Shown: positions 40,629 to 50,647, counted from the first letter of the stretch. The stretch is 64,000 nt of DNA from Hyphococcus sp. (GCA_028289605.1 JANQON010000002.1:1-64000); one strand, 5' to 3'. The notes: a model not told the origin generated them from the sequence alone. Made by a program: numbers and translations.

Positions 40629-42626
40629 ATGAATAATCAAGCGCAGCCGGGCGACGCCGATCTGGAATGGCATCGGGTCGCAGACCGGGATCAGCTTCCC
40701 GAGGGCCGGGTGATTTCGGTCACGGCCGGAACGAAGACATTGGCGCTTGTTCATTTCGACAACCAATATGCTGCGATGGACAACCGCTGCCCGCATCAGG
40801 GCGGCCCGTTGGGCGAGGGCTCGATTGAGAAGGGCGTCGACGGCAAATGCTGGCTTCGATGTCCGTGGCACGGCTGGGACTTCGATCCGCTGACCGGTAA
40901 ACCGCCTGGCGGACACGAGGACAGCGGCCAGGAGACTTATCCAGTTGAGTTGCGCGATGATGGGATTTATGTCGGCGTCCCGCCGCAGCCCGCCCATATT
41001 CAGGACGTGTCCGACGTCATGGTCGGAACCATGGTCAATTGGGGCCTAAAGCGTGTCTTTGGGATGGTTGGGCACTCCAACCTCGGGCTCGCGGAGGCGT
41101 TCAGGAAGCGCGAAGCGCAGGGCGACATCAGCTATGTCGGCATTCGCCACGAGGGCGCGGCGTCTTTCGCGTGTTCAGGTTACGCAAAATTGTCGGGGCG
41201 GCCGGCGGCGTGTCTGTCCATCGCCGGTCCCGGCGCAACCAATCTCCTGACCGGGTTGTGGGATGCAAAGGTTGACCGGGCGCCGGTGATCGCCTGCACC
41301 GGGCAAGTGCAAACGCAGGTGTTCTCGCCCTTTGCTTTCCAGGACATTGACCTTCTTGCAGCGTTCAAGCCTGTCGCCGCGTTCAGCCACATGGCGTTGC
41401 CGGATTCCAACCCCGGCGAGCTCGCTACCCTCGCCATGAAAACCGCGCTTGTAGAGCGCGACGTCGCCCATCTCGTGTTCCCTGATGACGTCCAGACCAT
41501 CAAAAAACCGGATGCGAAACCGGGCTCGCCGGAAGGGCGCATCGGCAGCGTGAAAATGGCGCCTGACCCGTCAAGCGTCGCTGAAGCCGTCAAGGAAATA
41601 GCAAGCGCGCGGCGGCCGCTGATCATTGTTGGCTATGGAGCGCGCCAGTCGATGCCGCAGGTTATTGCTCTGGCGGAGACGCTGAGGTGTCCGGTGGTGA
41701 CGACCTTCAAGGGCAAGGGACAGATCCCTGACACGCATCCAAACGCGGGCGGCGTTTTGGGTCGGTCCGGCACGCCCATCGCCAGCTGGTTTATGAATGA
41801 ATGCGACCTTATCATCGCTCTCGGCGCGTCGTTCTCCCATCACACGGGCATCGAGCCGAAAAAGAAAATCGTCCAGGTCGATTTCGATCGGATGCATCTG
41901 GGCAAGGGTCATCCCGTCGCCGTTCCGGTATGGGGCGAACTCAGCGTGACGCTGGAGGCGATGATGCGCGACCTTAGTCGCGGCGTCGCCGCCGAAAACC
42001 AAATGGAAGAAATCAAAGACCGTTGGGCGATCTGGCGGCGGGAAAAGGAAAGTCGGTTGAGCGACGACCGGGGCCACGGCGTTTCTGCGGCCTCGCTTTT
42101 CTCGGCGATGACGAAAATTGTGCCGGGGAATGCGGTGATGCCGGTCGATGTGGGCAACAACACGTATTCTTTCGGTCGTTACTTTGAGCCCTGCGGACAA
42201 TCGGTGCTCATGTCCGGGTATCTGGGGTCTATTGGCTTCGGCTTCCCGGCCGCGATGGGCGCCTGGGCGGCGACGCAGGACTTTCCGGAGTATCGCGGCC
42301 GCAAGGTTGTTTCCATTTCCGGGGACGGCGGGTTTGGTCAGTATGCGATGGAATTTACGACCGCCGTGCACTACAACATGGATATCACGCATATTCTGAT
42401 GAACAACGGCGAACTGGGAAAAATCTCCAAGGAACAGCGCTCAGGCGAATGGCGGGTATGGCAAACGGATCTCACCAATCCGAGTTTCGCCGCTTTCGCG
42501 GAAAGCTGCGGCGGTCTTGGGATCCGCGTTGAAAAAGCGGCTGATCTTGAGCGTGAGATCGCGCGCGCAATCGCCCATGACGGCCCGGCCTTGGTCGAAG
42601 TCCTCACCGACGCCGAGCTGATCTAG
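40629..42626 (+). CDS. Rieske domain fused to thiamine-diphosphate enzyme
   Basis: A 665-residue fusion. Residues about 15-115 form a Rieske ferredoxin-like domain with C54-P-H56 and C78-P-W-H81. Residues about 125-660 form a three-domain ThDP enzyme of the acetolactate synthase/pyruvate oxidase superfamily. The cofactor-activating Glu is E175 (RHEGAASFA). The central domain has GRSGTPIASWF. The ThDP-binding motif runs from G565-D-G to N592-N593 (SGDGGFGQYAME, MNNGELGKI). ATG 40629 is chosen because GGGAGA lies upstream; ATG 40545 would add 28 residues. The substrate is unknown, but a 2-oxo acid is likely from the superfamily. Confidence 0.87.
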   Translation: MNNQAQPGDADLEWHRVADRDQLPEGRVISVTAGTKTLALVHFDNQYAAMDNRCPHQGGPLGEGSIEKGVDGKCWLRCPWHGWDFDPLTGKPPGGHEDSGQETYPVELRDDGIYVGVPPQPAHIQDVSDVMVGTMVNWGLKRVFGMVGHSNLGLAEAFRKREAQGDISYVGIRHEGAASFACSGYAKLSGRPAACLSIAGPGATNLLTGLWDAKVDRAPVIACTGQVQTQVFSPFAFQDIDLLAAFKPVAAFSHMALPDSNPGELATLAMKTALVERDVAHLVFPDDVQTIKKPDAKPGSPEGRIGSVKMAPDPSSVAEAVKEIASARRPLIIVGYGARQSMPQVIALAETLRCPVVTTFKGKGQIPDTHPNAGGVLGRSGTPIASWFMNECDLIIALGASFSHHTGIEPKKKIVQVDFDRMHLGKGHPVAVPVWGELSVTLEAMMRDLSRGVAAENQMEEIKDRWAIWRREKESRLSDDRGHGVSAASLFSAMTKIVPGNAVMPVDVGNNTYSFGRYFEPCGQSVLMSGYLGSIGFGFPAAMGAWAATQDFPEYRGRKVVSISGDGGFGQYAMEFTTAVHYNMDITHILMNNGELGKISKEQRSGEWRVWQTDLTNPSFAAFAESCGGLGIRVEKAADLEREIARAIAHDGPALVEVLTDAELI

Positions 42627-42744
42627 GCGCAGGACGAGCGGGCCCCGGCGGCTGAATTTCCAACGGTTCGCCGGGCCGTCCGCAGCCCCCTTGAAATTGA
42701 CTCCACTTTTGCGTCATTGAAGCGCTAAAGAGGAGACAGATCCT

Positions 42745-44091
42745 ATGAAAATCGAAGAACGCTTTGTCCCGGGAGGACGGGTTGAAACGTGCGATACCGA
42801 TTTCGGCTACATGCCGGGATTTGAAAACACGCATTCTACGGAAGCGGAACAGGGCGCGCTGCCCATCGGCCGAAACTCGCCGCAGAATCCCCCGCTGGGT
42901 CTTTACGCCGAACAGTTGAGCGGCACGGCTTTTACGGCGCCGCGTGCTTCGAACAAGCGCTCATGGCTCTACCGCATTCTGCCCTCGGTCAAGCATGGGA
43001 CAAGCTTCGAGCCCACGACGCACCCGTTTTGGCGCACCGCGCCTTGCCGCGATGAAAGCAATCTGCCTGAAACGCAACTGCGTTGGGCGCCGGTCGACAT
43101 TCCAAGTGATCCGACTGACTTTATCGACGGCGTACGCACCATGACCACTTGCGGCGACGCCTGGTCGCAAGCCGGAATCGCATCGCACGTATATGTCGCC
43201 AACAAGTCGATGGAGCGCCGTTACTTTTTTAACGCCGACGGCGAAATGCTCGTCTTGCCGCAACAAGGCGCTGTTCGTTTTATCACCGAGCTCGGCTTGA
43301 TTATCGCTGAACCGGGGGAGGCCGTTGTCATCCCGCGCGGCGTCAAATTTCGCGTTGAACTTGTCGACGGTCCGGTCCGCGGATACATCTGTGAGAATTA
43401 CGGCAGTATTTTATCGCTTCCCGAGCGCGGCCCAATTGGCGCCAACAGCCTCGCCGAATCGCGCGATTTTTTGTTTCCTCCTGCCGCCTATGAAGACTTT
43501 GAAGGCCCGTGCGAGTTGCACCGCAAATCGCTCGGCGCCTTCGGCAAGACCGAACTTGATCATTCGCCGCTCGATGTCGTCGCCTGGCGCGGCAACTATG
43601 CGCCGTACAAATACGACCTCCGGCGTTTTGCAACAATCGGGTCTATCAGTTTCGACCACCCCGACCCGTCGATTTTCACGGTGCTGACGTCTCAATCCGA
43701 CACGCAAGGCGTCGCGAATGTGGACTTCGTGATCTTCCCCGAACGCTGGTTGGTAATGGAAGATACGTTTCGCCCGCCATGGTATCACATGAACATCATG
43801 AGCGAATTCATGGGCCTGATTTACGGCGTTTACGACGCCAAGCCAGGCGGATTTGCACCCGGCGCGATGAGCCTGCACAACGCCATGTTGCCCCACGGTC
43901 CCGACTCAGAGGCGTTTCGGGACGCCAGCGAAAAGCAGCTCACGCCCGAAAAGCTTTCCGGCACAATGGCGTTTATGCTCGAGACTCGCTTTGTGCAAAA
44001 CCCGACGGCTTTTGCATCCGACCGCGGAATCATCGACCAGGACTACGAAAAGTGCTGGGAGACTCTGCCAAGGCGCTTTCGTAAGCCTTGA
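42745..44091 (+). CDS. hmgA: Homogentisate 1,2-dioxygenase family protein
   Basis: A 448-residue cupin-fold iron dioxygenase. The iron ligands of the family are present: H348 and E354 in [15 protein letters not shown] and H384 in [13 protein letters not shown]. The N-terminus also matches ([39 protein letters not shown]). The known reaction opens homogentisate to maleylacetoacetate in tyrosine breakdown. Genes for the next steps (fumarylacetoacetase, maleylacetoacetate isomerase) and for 4-hydroxyphenylpyruvate dioxygenase are not in the window. A GAGGAG site lies about ten bases before ATG 42745. It follows the Rieske-ThDP gene by 118 bp and may share its transcript. Confidence 0.93.
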   Translation: MKIEERFVPGGRVETCDTDFGYMPGFENTHSTEAEQGALPIGRNSPQNPPLGLYAEQLSGTAFTAPRASNKRSWLYRILPSVKHGTSFEPTTHPFWRTAPCRDESNLPETQLRWAPVDIPSDPTDFIDGVRTMTTCGDAWSQAGIASHVYVANKSMERRYFFNADGEMLVLPQQGAVRFITELGLIIAEPGEAVVIPRGVKFRVELVDGPVRGYICENYGSILSLPERGPIGANSLAESRDFLFPPAAYEDFEGPCELHRKSLGAFGKTELDHSPLDVVAWRGNYAPYKYDLRRFATIGSISFDHPDPSIFTVLTSQSDTQGVANVDFVIFPERWLVMEDTFRPPWYHMNIMSEFMGLIYGVYDAKPGGFAPGAMSLHNAMLPHGPDSEAFRDASEKQLTPEKLSGTMAFMLETRFVQNPTAFASDRGIIDQDYEKCWETLPRRFRKP

Positions 44092-44579
44092 GCCTGTGTG
44101 GCGCTTCAACGGACCTCATGGTTAGGCGCGTCTTTCGCGGCCGGCGCCGATTTGAAGAAAATGCAACACAATTCGGTAACGCGCCGTTTTCGATCGGTGC
44201 GTCGCCTGAGCGCGATGTTTACCTTGACGCCTAACACGATTTGCGGACGGCGCACACGGCGCAAAAGCGCGCCGGATTTTTGAGAGAGCAACAATACCGT
44301 GTACTTACAATGCGCTGACGTGAACCGCAGGCGCGTTTGGCTTTAAGGCTGACCGCATTTGCCGCCTCATCTCGCAAAGCCAGATGCTGAGTTTTTATCT
44401 TTTGGGTTCAACCCCCATTAACCGTAACGAACCTAACCAATGGCGCGATAAGACATTGTAAAATTTGGCGGAATTTGGGCGCTTCTTTATCAACAGTTCA
44501 GACTTTCATTTTATCCATGTTGTGTGTCGCGGGCGATGGAAGGCGCGCGGTTTGTTCCGTAGGGGGCCGAACAACAGCG
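44092..44579. other. Intergenic region between hmgA and the CHASE8 kinase gene
   Basis: About 490 bp. Short reading frames exist but lack ribosome-binding sites and recognisable products. The 3-prime half is AT-richer and contains GGGTTCAACCC (a short palindrome), TTAACC near 44418 and AT-rich sequence near 44455-44465, so the promoter of the signalling operon probably lies here. I see no clear terminator for hmgA. Confidence 0.45.
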
Positions 44580-46892
44580 ATGAACTGGGCGCGGAAAATA
44601 TCCGAACGCATTGAGCGACTCTCGTTCCGCACCAAGATCGGACTCGCGACAATCGCCGCCTGCGCGGCGACGGCGCTGATCGCCTGTATCGCTTTCATCA
44701 TAAACGAGTCGCTGACCTATCGTCTTCGGTTTGACCGTGAACAGGAAACGCTTTCTGAGTTGTTGGCCGCGAATGTAACCGCGGCTGTTTTATTCGGGGA
44801 CAATGTTTCCGCAACGGACATCCTTAGCGCCACGAGGTTGACGCCTCAGGTCGACGCTGTCGTGGTGAATACGCCCGACGGAGAAGTCTTTGCGTCTTAC
44901 GGCGATCTTGGATCGATACAAGTCGGCGCGGAAGGACGGTACAGCCAGGTCACGCCCCACAACGGTCCGGTCTATGTCAGCGCAATCGACATCGACAACG
45001 AGGTCATCGGTCACCTCATACTGTTCACCAATTTGAGCGATCTCGAAAAAACGATCTGGCGCTACAGCCTGATCGCGTTCTTCGTTTTCCTGGGCTCCAC
45101 CTTATTCGCAATCCTGTTTGCGCGTTGGGAATCCAGAGCGATGACGACGCCGATGTTGCAGTTGCGGCGGACAATTCAGGCTATTCGCGGCACCCGAGAT
45201 TACTCTTCCCGCGTTCCGCCGTCCCTGGACCGGGATTTCGGCCGCCTCATCGACAGTTTCAATGCCATGCTCGTTGAGATTGAAAGCCGCGACGAAAGAC
45301 TGGAGTCCCTGGTTGGCGACCTCATCACGGCGCGGGACGCAGCGCAGTCCGCCAACACGGCTAAATCACAGTTCTTGGCCAATATGAGCCATGAACTGCG
45401 CACCCCGTTAAACGCGATTATCAATTATGCTGAGATCATCCAGGAAGATCTGGAAGAAGGCGGCGACGAGCAAACGCTTTCGGATGTTTCAAAGATACAG
45501 GGCGCCGGCCTCCACCTTCTGGAACTGATCAACGGCATTCTGGACCTTTCCAAGATCGAAGCCGGCAAAATGGACGTCGAAGCGCATCCATTCGACGTCG
45601 GATCCATCATCCGCGAAGCGGCGGATACCGTTCGTCCCGCTGCTGAACGCAACGGCAACCAGCTTGTTGTTGAAATCGCGCCAGACGTCGGCGCCGCCGT
45701 TACGGACTCGTTCAAGCTGCGTCAATGCGTGCTGAACATTCTGAGCAACGCATGCAAGTTCACCAGCAATGGCGACGTAAAGCTTGCACTGCGATTGGAC
45801 GAAGCAACGGACTCGATCGTCATTGCCGTCTCAGACACGGGAATTGGCATGAACGATTCCCAAATGAAGTCATTGTTTCAGGCGTTCGTTCAGGCGGACA
45901 CCTCTACAACGCGAAAATACGGCGGGACCGGCCTCGGCCTTACCATCACGCAACGACTGATATCGCTTCTCGGCGGGCGCATTGAGGTCACAAGCACAAT
46001 GGGCGAGGGAAGCTGCTTTACGCTGATCGTCCCACGTGAGTTTTCCTCGTCAGAAAACGATCAGGCGGCGCCCCGTGAAAGCTCTGCAACGCTTCAGCAG
46101 CCCGCGGGCGCGGGCCGCACTGCGCTCATTGTCGACGATGATCCGAGTGCGCGGGAATTAATGGGACGCCTGGCGTCCCGTCTGAATTATTCGACGGTGC
46201 TCGCCGAAGACGGCGAGCAGGCTTTGCGTCTTGCGCGCAGCGAAAAACCGTCCGTCGTTCTTTTGGATCTGCACATGCCGGTTGTCGACGGTTGGACGGT
46301 GCTGCAGCGCATGCGCGCCGACCCGGAACTGCGGTCAATCCCAACGATTGTCGTGAGTGTCGATGACGACGCCCAAGCCTGTTATCGGCTGGGAGCCGAA
46401 GACTATCTGACGAAACCGGTCAACCGGGTCGAGCTTGAGCGGGCGCTGCTTTCTTACAGCAAGCTCGCCAGCGGCGATATTTTGATCGTTGAAGACAATG
46501 AAGCGGCTGCTGACCTGGTCGCGCGCGCCGCAAAAAATGTCGGTTTCGAGCCGGTCATAGCGAAAAACGCCGAGGAAGCGCTCTCGCTGCTCAACGAATC
46601 GAAAGTTGTAGGCATCATCCTCGACCTCGGCCTTCCCGGCATGAGCGGCTTTGAATTACTCGATAACCTGCGTGCGATTGAGCAACGAAAAGACATTCCT
46701 GTCATCGTTTTCTCCGCACAGGAACTGACGGCCGACGAGCTCGCATCAATTGAGCAAAAAGCCCAAGGCTATCACGTCAAATCCATGACGTCGCCGCGCA
46801 AGGTGATTTCCGAACTGATGAGTAAATCCGCAGTTTCGACGGCCGCACGGCCCGATGACGCTGAGGAAGGGGAGGAACGATGCGCATCCTAG
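44580..46892 (+). CDS. CHASE8-HAMP hybrid sensor histidine kinase with two REC domains
   Basis: A 770-residue inner-membrane kinase. Helix 1 spans residues 20-42. A periplasmic CHASE8 domain follows (about 48-155; LLAANVTAAVLFGDNVSATD). Helix 2 spans 160-182, and a HAMP linker runs to about 240. The HisKA phospho-His is H271 (SHELRTPLN). The ATPase has N390 and GGTGLGL near 448-454. REC1 has D563 and K612; REC2 has D682. CHASE8 is the domain of YfiN that is held by YfiR, and a YfiR gene lies in this operon. ATG 44580 has AGGGGG upstream. It overlaps the next gene by 13 bases. Confidence 0.92.
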   Translation: MNWARKISERIERLSFRTKIGLATIAACAATALIACIAFIINESLTYRLRFDREQETLSELLAANVTAAVLFGDNVSATDILSATRLTPQVDAVVVNTPDGEVFASYGDLGSIQVGAEGRYSQVTPHNGPVYVSAIDIDNEVIGHLILFTNLSDLEKTIWRYSLIAFFVFLGSTLFAILFARWESRAMTTPMLQLRRTIQAIRGTRDYSSRVPPSLDRDFGRLIDSFNAMLVEIESRDERLESLVGDLITARDAAQSANTAKSQFLANMSHELRTPLNAIINYAEIIQEDLEEGGDEQTLSDVSKIQGAGLHLLELINGILDLSKIEAGKMDVEAHPFDVGSIIREAADTVRPAAERNGNQLVVEIAPDVGAAVTDSFKLRQCVLNILSNACKFTSNGDVKLALRLDEATDSIVIAVSDTGIGMNDSQMKSLFQAFVQADTSTTRKYGGTGLGLTITQRLISLLGGRIEVTSTMGEGSCFTLIVPREFSSSENDQAAPRESSATLQQPAGAGRTALIVDDDPSARELMGRLASRLNYSTVLAEDGEQALRLARSEKPSVVLLDLHMPVVDGWTVLQRMRADPELRSIPTIVVSVDDDAQACYRLGAEDYLTKPVNRVELERALLSYSKLASGDILIVEDNEAAADLVARAAKNVGFEPVIAKNAEEALSLLNESKVVGIILDLGLPGMSGFELLDNLRAIEQRKDIPVIVFSAQELTADELASIEQKAQGYHVKSMTSPRKVISELMSKSAVSTAARPDDAEEGEERCAS

Positions 46893-47278
46893 TCGCCGAA
46901 GACAATCCGGAAAACCAGGAAATCATACGACGTCGCCTTGAGCGCGCCGGTCATGAAGTCGTGATCGCCGCAAACGGACGTGAAGCGGTTGAGATGGCTC
47001 AATCGCAAGATCCTGCGCTCGTCCTCATGGATGTCAGTATGCCTATTTTGTCCGGTCTCGAGGCCACCCAGGAAATCCGGCAGATCGACGATGTCTGCAA
47101 AAAGCCGATTATTGCGCTGACGGCGCATGCGATGGAAGGCGACGAAGCCAAGTGTCTCGCCGCAGGATGCAATGCGTTCGCTACGAAGCCCATTCGCTTC
47201 GCTGAGCTGAACGCGCTCATTGAACGAGTGATTGGCCAGGAGTCAGGCCGCCAATCCACAGCCGGGGGGGACTCCTGA
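46880..47278 (+). CDS. Single-domain response regulator
   Basis: A 132-residue CheY-like receiver with no output domain. The acidic pair is in VAEDNPENQ, the phospho-Asp is D51 (LVLMDVSMP), and the Thr/Lys positions are IALTAHAME and FATKPIRF. It starts inside the end of the hybrid kinase gene, and its stop overlaps the next start (TGATG). It probably shuttles phosphate between the two kinases or to a histidine phosphotransfer protein that is not in this window. Confidence 0.93.
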   Translation: MRILVAEDNPENQEIIRRRLERAGHEVVIAANGREAVEMAQSQDPALVLMDVSMPILSGLEATQEIRQIDDVCKKPIIALTAHAMEGDEAKCLAAGCNAFATKPIRFAELNALIERVIGQESGRQSTAGGDS

Positions 47279-48573
47279 TGCCGCTGAACAACAAAAAGGA
47301 TGTCGATCCGCCGACAGTCTTTATTGTCGACGACGAAGCCTACAATCGCGACATCGCCGCACGGTATGTGAGCAAGCTTGGAATGCGAACCAAGGAGTTC
47401 GAAAGCGGGGCGGCTGTTGTTGACGCGCTGTCTGAGCGTATTCCCGACCTGATGTTGCTTGACATTCATATGCCCGGCATGAACGGGCTGGAGGTGTTGG
47501 AAAAAGCGCGGGAGCTGGGCCCTAAGACGGACTTTCCGATTCTGATGGTGACGGCGGACTCCGATCCGGATTCGGTTGTCGAAGCGTTTGAGCTCGGCGC
47601 CAATGACTATGTCACCAAGCCGATCGAATCGCGCACACTGCGCGCCCGTCTCGAAGCGCATCTTTATCTGAGCATTGCAAACCGCCAGAATCGAGAGTTT
47701 GCAGAGGGCGCGGAGCGCCTGATCGCAGATCGGGAACTCGATATCCAAAAACGCAATGAGGACCTCGTCCGTGAAGTGACATTGCGGATGACGACCGAAG
47801 AGGAATTGCGGGAAGCCAAACGGCTGGTCGAAGGCGAGAACCGCGCAAAGTCAGAATTCCTCGCCCTGCTGAGTCACGAACTCATCACGCCGCTTCATGT
47901 GGCCTTGGGCTTCGCAGATCTGATTGGATCCGACGCCAACGACCCGGTCTCACTCGAGCAAAGCCAGGAATATGCGCGTCATATCTCCTCCAGCATGCGT
48001 CAGCTGCTGGCGACAATGAAGGACATGCTGACACTCGCGCGACATGACGTTGGCAAGCTGAACATCAGCGAAGCGGAAATCGCGCTTTCAACATTGCTGG
48101 AACAGGCCGTTGACGGCGCATCTGAAATTCAGCCGGATGCGGGCGTAAAAGTGGAGGTCGATTGCGAGCCGGGAGTCGAACTTCTGGGCGACCGCGTTTT
48201 GCTATTGCGCGGCGTAACCGGGATCGTCTCCAACGCCATTAAGTTTTCGCACAAAGGCGCGGTTTGCCAAGTCTCGGCGAGCGTGCGGGGCGACGGCGGC
48301 GTGTCGCTGGTCGTCCGCGACCAAGGGGTCGGCTTCGATACAGACAAGATAGATGACCTTCTCAAACCGTTTCGACAGTCGTCGAGCGGTCTGGATCGCC
48401 GGCATCAAGGCATCGGCGTCGGTCTTCCGTTAGCCAAAGCCGTTCTGGAGAAGCACGGCGCCACAATGAAGTTCACCAGCAAACCGGGCGTCGGCACCGA
48501 AGTCACGCTCGCCTTTCCGGCCTACAGAACGCTTTCTGTCGGTCGTTCACATGTTCAACAAGCCGCAGGATGA
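47278..48573 (+). CDS. Receiver-histidine kinase hybrid (soluble)
   Basis: A 431-residue cytosolic protein with an N-terminal receiver (D62 in LLDIHMPGMNG, K114 in VTKPIE), a coiled-coil linker (about 130-190), a HisKA domain and an ATPase domain. The phospho-His is H200 in LLSHELITPLHVAL; the usual R-T-P-L is I-T-P-L. The ATPase has VRDQGVGFD and HQGIGVGLPLAK. With no membrane or PAS sensor, its input is likely phosphorylation of its own receiver. It is coupled on both sides: its start overlaps the response regulator stop, and its stop overlaps an ATG upstream of the TonB receptor signal peptide. Confidence 0.9.
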   Translation: MPLNNKKDVDPPTVFIVDDEAYNRDIAARYVSKLGMRTKEFESGAAVVDALSERIPDLMLLDIHMPGMNGLEVLEKARELGPKTDFPILMVTADSDPDSVVEAFELGANDYVTKPIESRTLRARLEAHLYLSIANRQNREFAEGAERLIADRELDIQKRNEDLVREVTLRMTTEEELREAKRLVEGENRAKSEFLALLSHELITPLHVALGFADLIGSDANDPVSLEQSQEYARHISSSMRQLLATMKDMLTLARHDVGKLNISEAEIALSTLLEQAVDGASEIQPDAGVKVEVDCEPGVELLGDRVLLLRGVTGIVSNAIKFSHKGAVCQVSASVRGDGGVSLVVRDQGVGFDTDKIDDLLKPFRQSSSGLDRRHQGIGVGLPLAKAVLEKHGATMKFTSKPGVGTEVTLAFPAYRTLSVGRSHVQQAAG

Positions 48574-48611
48574 AGCCTGCCAGCAAGGTCTCCGTCAAAG
48601 GGGAAAAAGCA

Positions 48612-50645
48612 ATGCGTAACGAAACAAAACTGAATCATTGGATGTGCGGCGGGTCGCTGATTGCGATCGGCTGCCTGTTGTCCGGAGCGGCCAGCGCGCA
48701 GACCGACGAAAAAGACTTCACAAGCATGTCGCTTGAGGATCTGATGGCGGTCGAAGTGACAACGGCGTCCAAGCGGCCAGAGCTGGCGAGCGAAGCAGCG
48801 GCGGCTGTTTTCGTTCTGACCCGGGAAGATATCTCCCGGTCCGGTGCGGTGACCATCGCCGACGCGCTCAGGCTGGTGCCCGGCGTCAATGTCGCCCGCA
48901 TCAACTCGAATTCCTACGCGGTCACGGTAAGGGGATTCAACAGTCGCTTCGCCAACAAGCTGCTGGTGATGATCGACGGGCGGACTGTGTTTACGCCGCT
49001 GTTTTCGGGCGTCTTCTGGGATCAGCACAATGTTATCCTTGAAGATATCGAACGCATAGAAGTGGTGCGCGGTCCGGGCGGCACGCTTTGGGGCGCCAAC
49101 GCCGTCAACGGCGTTATCAACATCATCACCCGTTCCAGCGAAGACACCAAAGGCCTGCTGCTGCAGGCGTCTGGCGGCAATGAGTTTCAGTCGCAGGCGG
49201 TGTTTCGCTATGGCGGCGAGATGGGCGACAACGGCGCCTTCAGAATTTTTGGAAAATACGAAGCGTTTGATGAAGGTGAAACGGCGCTTGGAGCGCAGGC
49301 AAACGACGACTGGCGCAATTTCCGCGGCGGATTTCGAACCGATCATCAGCTGAGCGAGCGCGACTCGCTTATTGTCACCAGCGAAGTGTCCTTCATCGAT
49401 TCCGGCGAAACGGTCGATACGCCGTTATTTACAGCGCCGTTCCTGGAACGCCGCGATGAGGATATTGAACGCGTTGGCGCCCATATTCTCGGCCGGTGGA
49501 CCAGGGCCATCGACGCACAGTCCGAACTGTCCGTACAGGGCTACATTGACTACTCCCAGATCGAGATCCCGCAGGGCGAGGAAAAGCGGCTTACATTCGA
49601 TCTGGCGGTTCAGCACTCGTTTCCCATCGGCGATAACCACGATTTCCTTTGGGGAGCGGGGTTCCGCAATATCAGCGATGATATCACAGACAGCGAACTC
49701 GTCAGTTTTCCGGACTCGTCGCTGTCTGTCCAAATCTACAATGGTTTCGTTCAGGACACGATCAGCGTCGCAGACAATCTCGATGTGACGCTGGGCGCCA
49801 AGTTTGAGCACAATGACTACACTGGGTTTGAAATTCAGCCGTCGGCGCGGTTCCTTTGGCGGCCGGAAAAGAACGTAACGCTGTGGGGCGCTGTTTCGCG
49901 CTCGGTGCGGATACCCTCCCGTGCGGAAGACGGCGTTCGCACCATCGCATCGGTTGTGCCTCCGGGCGTTCCGGGCAATCCCAGCCCGCTTCCCTTGGCG
50001 ATTGAGTTCACCGGAGATCCGACCATCGAGTCGGAGTCGTTGATCTCTTATGAAGCCGGGGCGCGGTTGCGGCTGCAGCCAAACGTGTCACTGGACATCG
50101 CCGCCTTCTACAACGACTACGACAACCTCCGCGGTTCTCGCATAGGCGCTGTGACGATTTCTCCGACAACGCCCCCGTTTGCGATCTTGCCGCTGACCGT
50201 CGACGAATTGGTCGAGGCGAACACCCACGGCGTTGAGACGGTGCTGGACTGGCAGGTAAAACCGCAATGGCGGCTTCAGGCGACATACTCTTACCTGGGC
50301 GTAGACGGCGACGTTCCGGTCGCGCCGGATATATCGGCGTCGGCGCCGGGCGGGTCTGATCCGACTCATTCCGCGACGCTTCGGTCGCTGTTGGAGTTGA
50401 ACAAACGCGTGCGTTTCGACACGACGGCGCGGTTTGTGGATGACCTGGACGGCGCCGGCATCGACTCCTATGTCGCCTTTGATGCGCGTCTTGCATGGCG
50501 CGCGACGGAGACATTGGAAATTTCCGTTACCGGTCGAAACCTGACCAACAACGATCACTTCGAATTTGGCGTCGACCAGTCTTTTGCGACGGTGCCGACC
50601 GCCATCGAACGCAGCGTATTCGCAACCATTAGCGCGAAGTTCTAA
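48612..50645 (+). CDS. TonB-dependent outer-membrane receptor
   Basis: A 677-residue receptor. After a signal peptide (LIAIGCLLSGAASAQ) comes SLEDLMAVEVTTASKRPE, a segment common in receptors that sit beside YfiR and kinase genes. The plug domain follows (ADALRLVPGVNVARI, VTVRGFNSRFANKLLVMIDG, IERIEVVRGPGGTLWGANAV, NGVINIITR), then a 22-strand-type barrel ending in FATISAKF with a terminal aromatic. Start is ATG 48612 with AAAGGGG upstream; ATG 48570 overlaps the kinase stop. Its place in a signalling operon suggests a sensing or gating role. The ligand is unknown. Confidence 0.93.
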   Translation: MRNETKLNHWMCGGSLIAIGCLLSGAASAQTDEKDFTSMSLEDLMAVEVTTASKRPELASEAAAAVFVLTREDISRSGAVTIADALRLVPGVNVARINSNSYAVTVRGFNSRFANKLLVMIDGRTVFTPLFSGVFWDQHNVILEDIERIEVVRGPGGTLWGANAVNGVINIITRSSEDTKGLLLQASGGNEFQSQAVFRYGGEMGDNGAFRIFGKYEAFDEGETALGAQANDDWRNFRGGFRTDHQLSERDSLIVTSEVSFIDSGETVDTPLFTAPFLERRDEDIERVGAHILGRWTRAIDAQSELSVQGYIDYSQIEIPQGEEKRLTFDLAVQHSFPIGDNHDFLWGAGFRNISDDITDSELVSFPDSSLSVQIYNGFVQDTISVADNLDVTLGAKFEHNDYTGFEIQPSARFLWRPEKNVTLWGAVSRSVRIPSRAEDGVRTIASVVPPGVPGNPSPLPLAIEFTGDPTIESESLISYEAGARLRLQPNVSLDIAAFYNDYDNLRGSRIGAVTISPTTPPFAILPLTVDELVEANTHGVETVLDWQVKPQWRLQATYSYLGVDGDVPVAPDISASAPGGSDPTHSATLRSLLELNKRVRFDTTARFVDDLDGAGIDSYVAFDARLAWRATETLEISVTGRNLTNNDHFEFGVDQSFATVPTAIERSVFATISAKF

Positions 50646-50647
50646 GG

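Noticed and set aside
41571-42392. A 273-codon open frame on the minus strand inside the Rieske-ThDP gene
   Set aside because: It is antisense to the ThDP-binding region and has an Arg/His-rich composition typical of shadow frames.
44098-44283. Short open frames between hmgA and the CHASE8 kinase gene
   Set aside because: No ribosome-binding site, basic low-complexity products, and overlapping frames on both strands.
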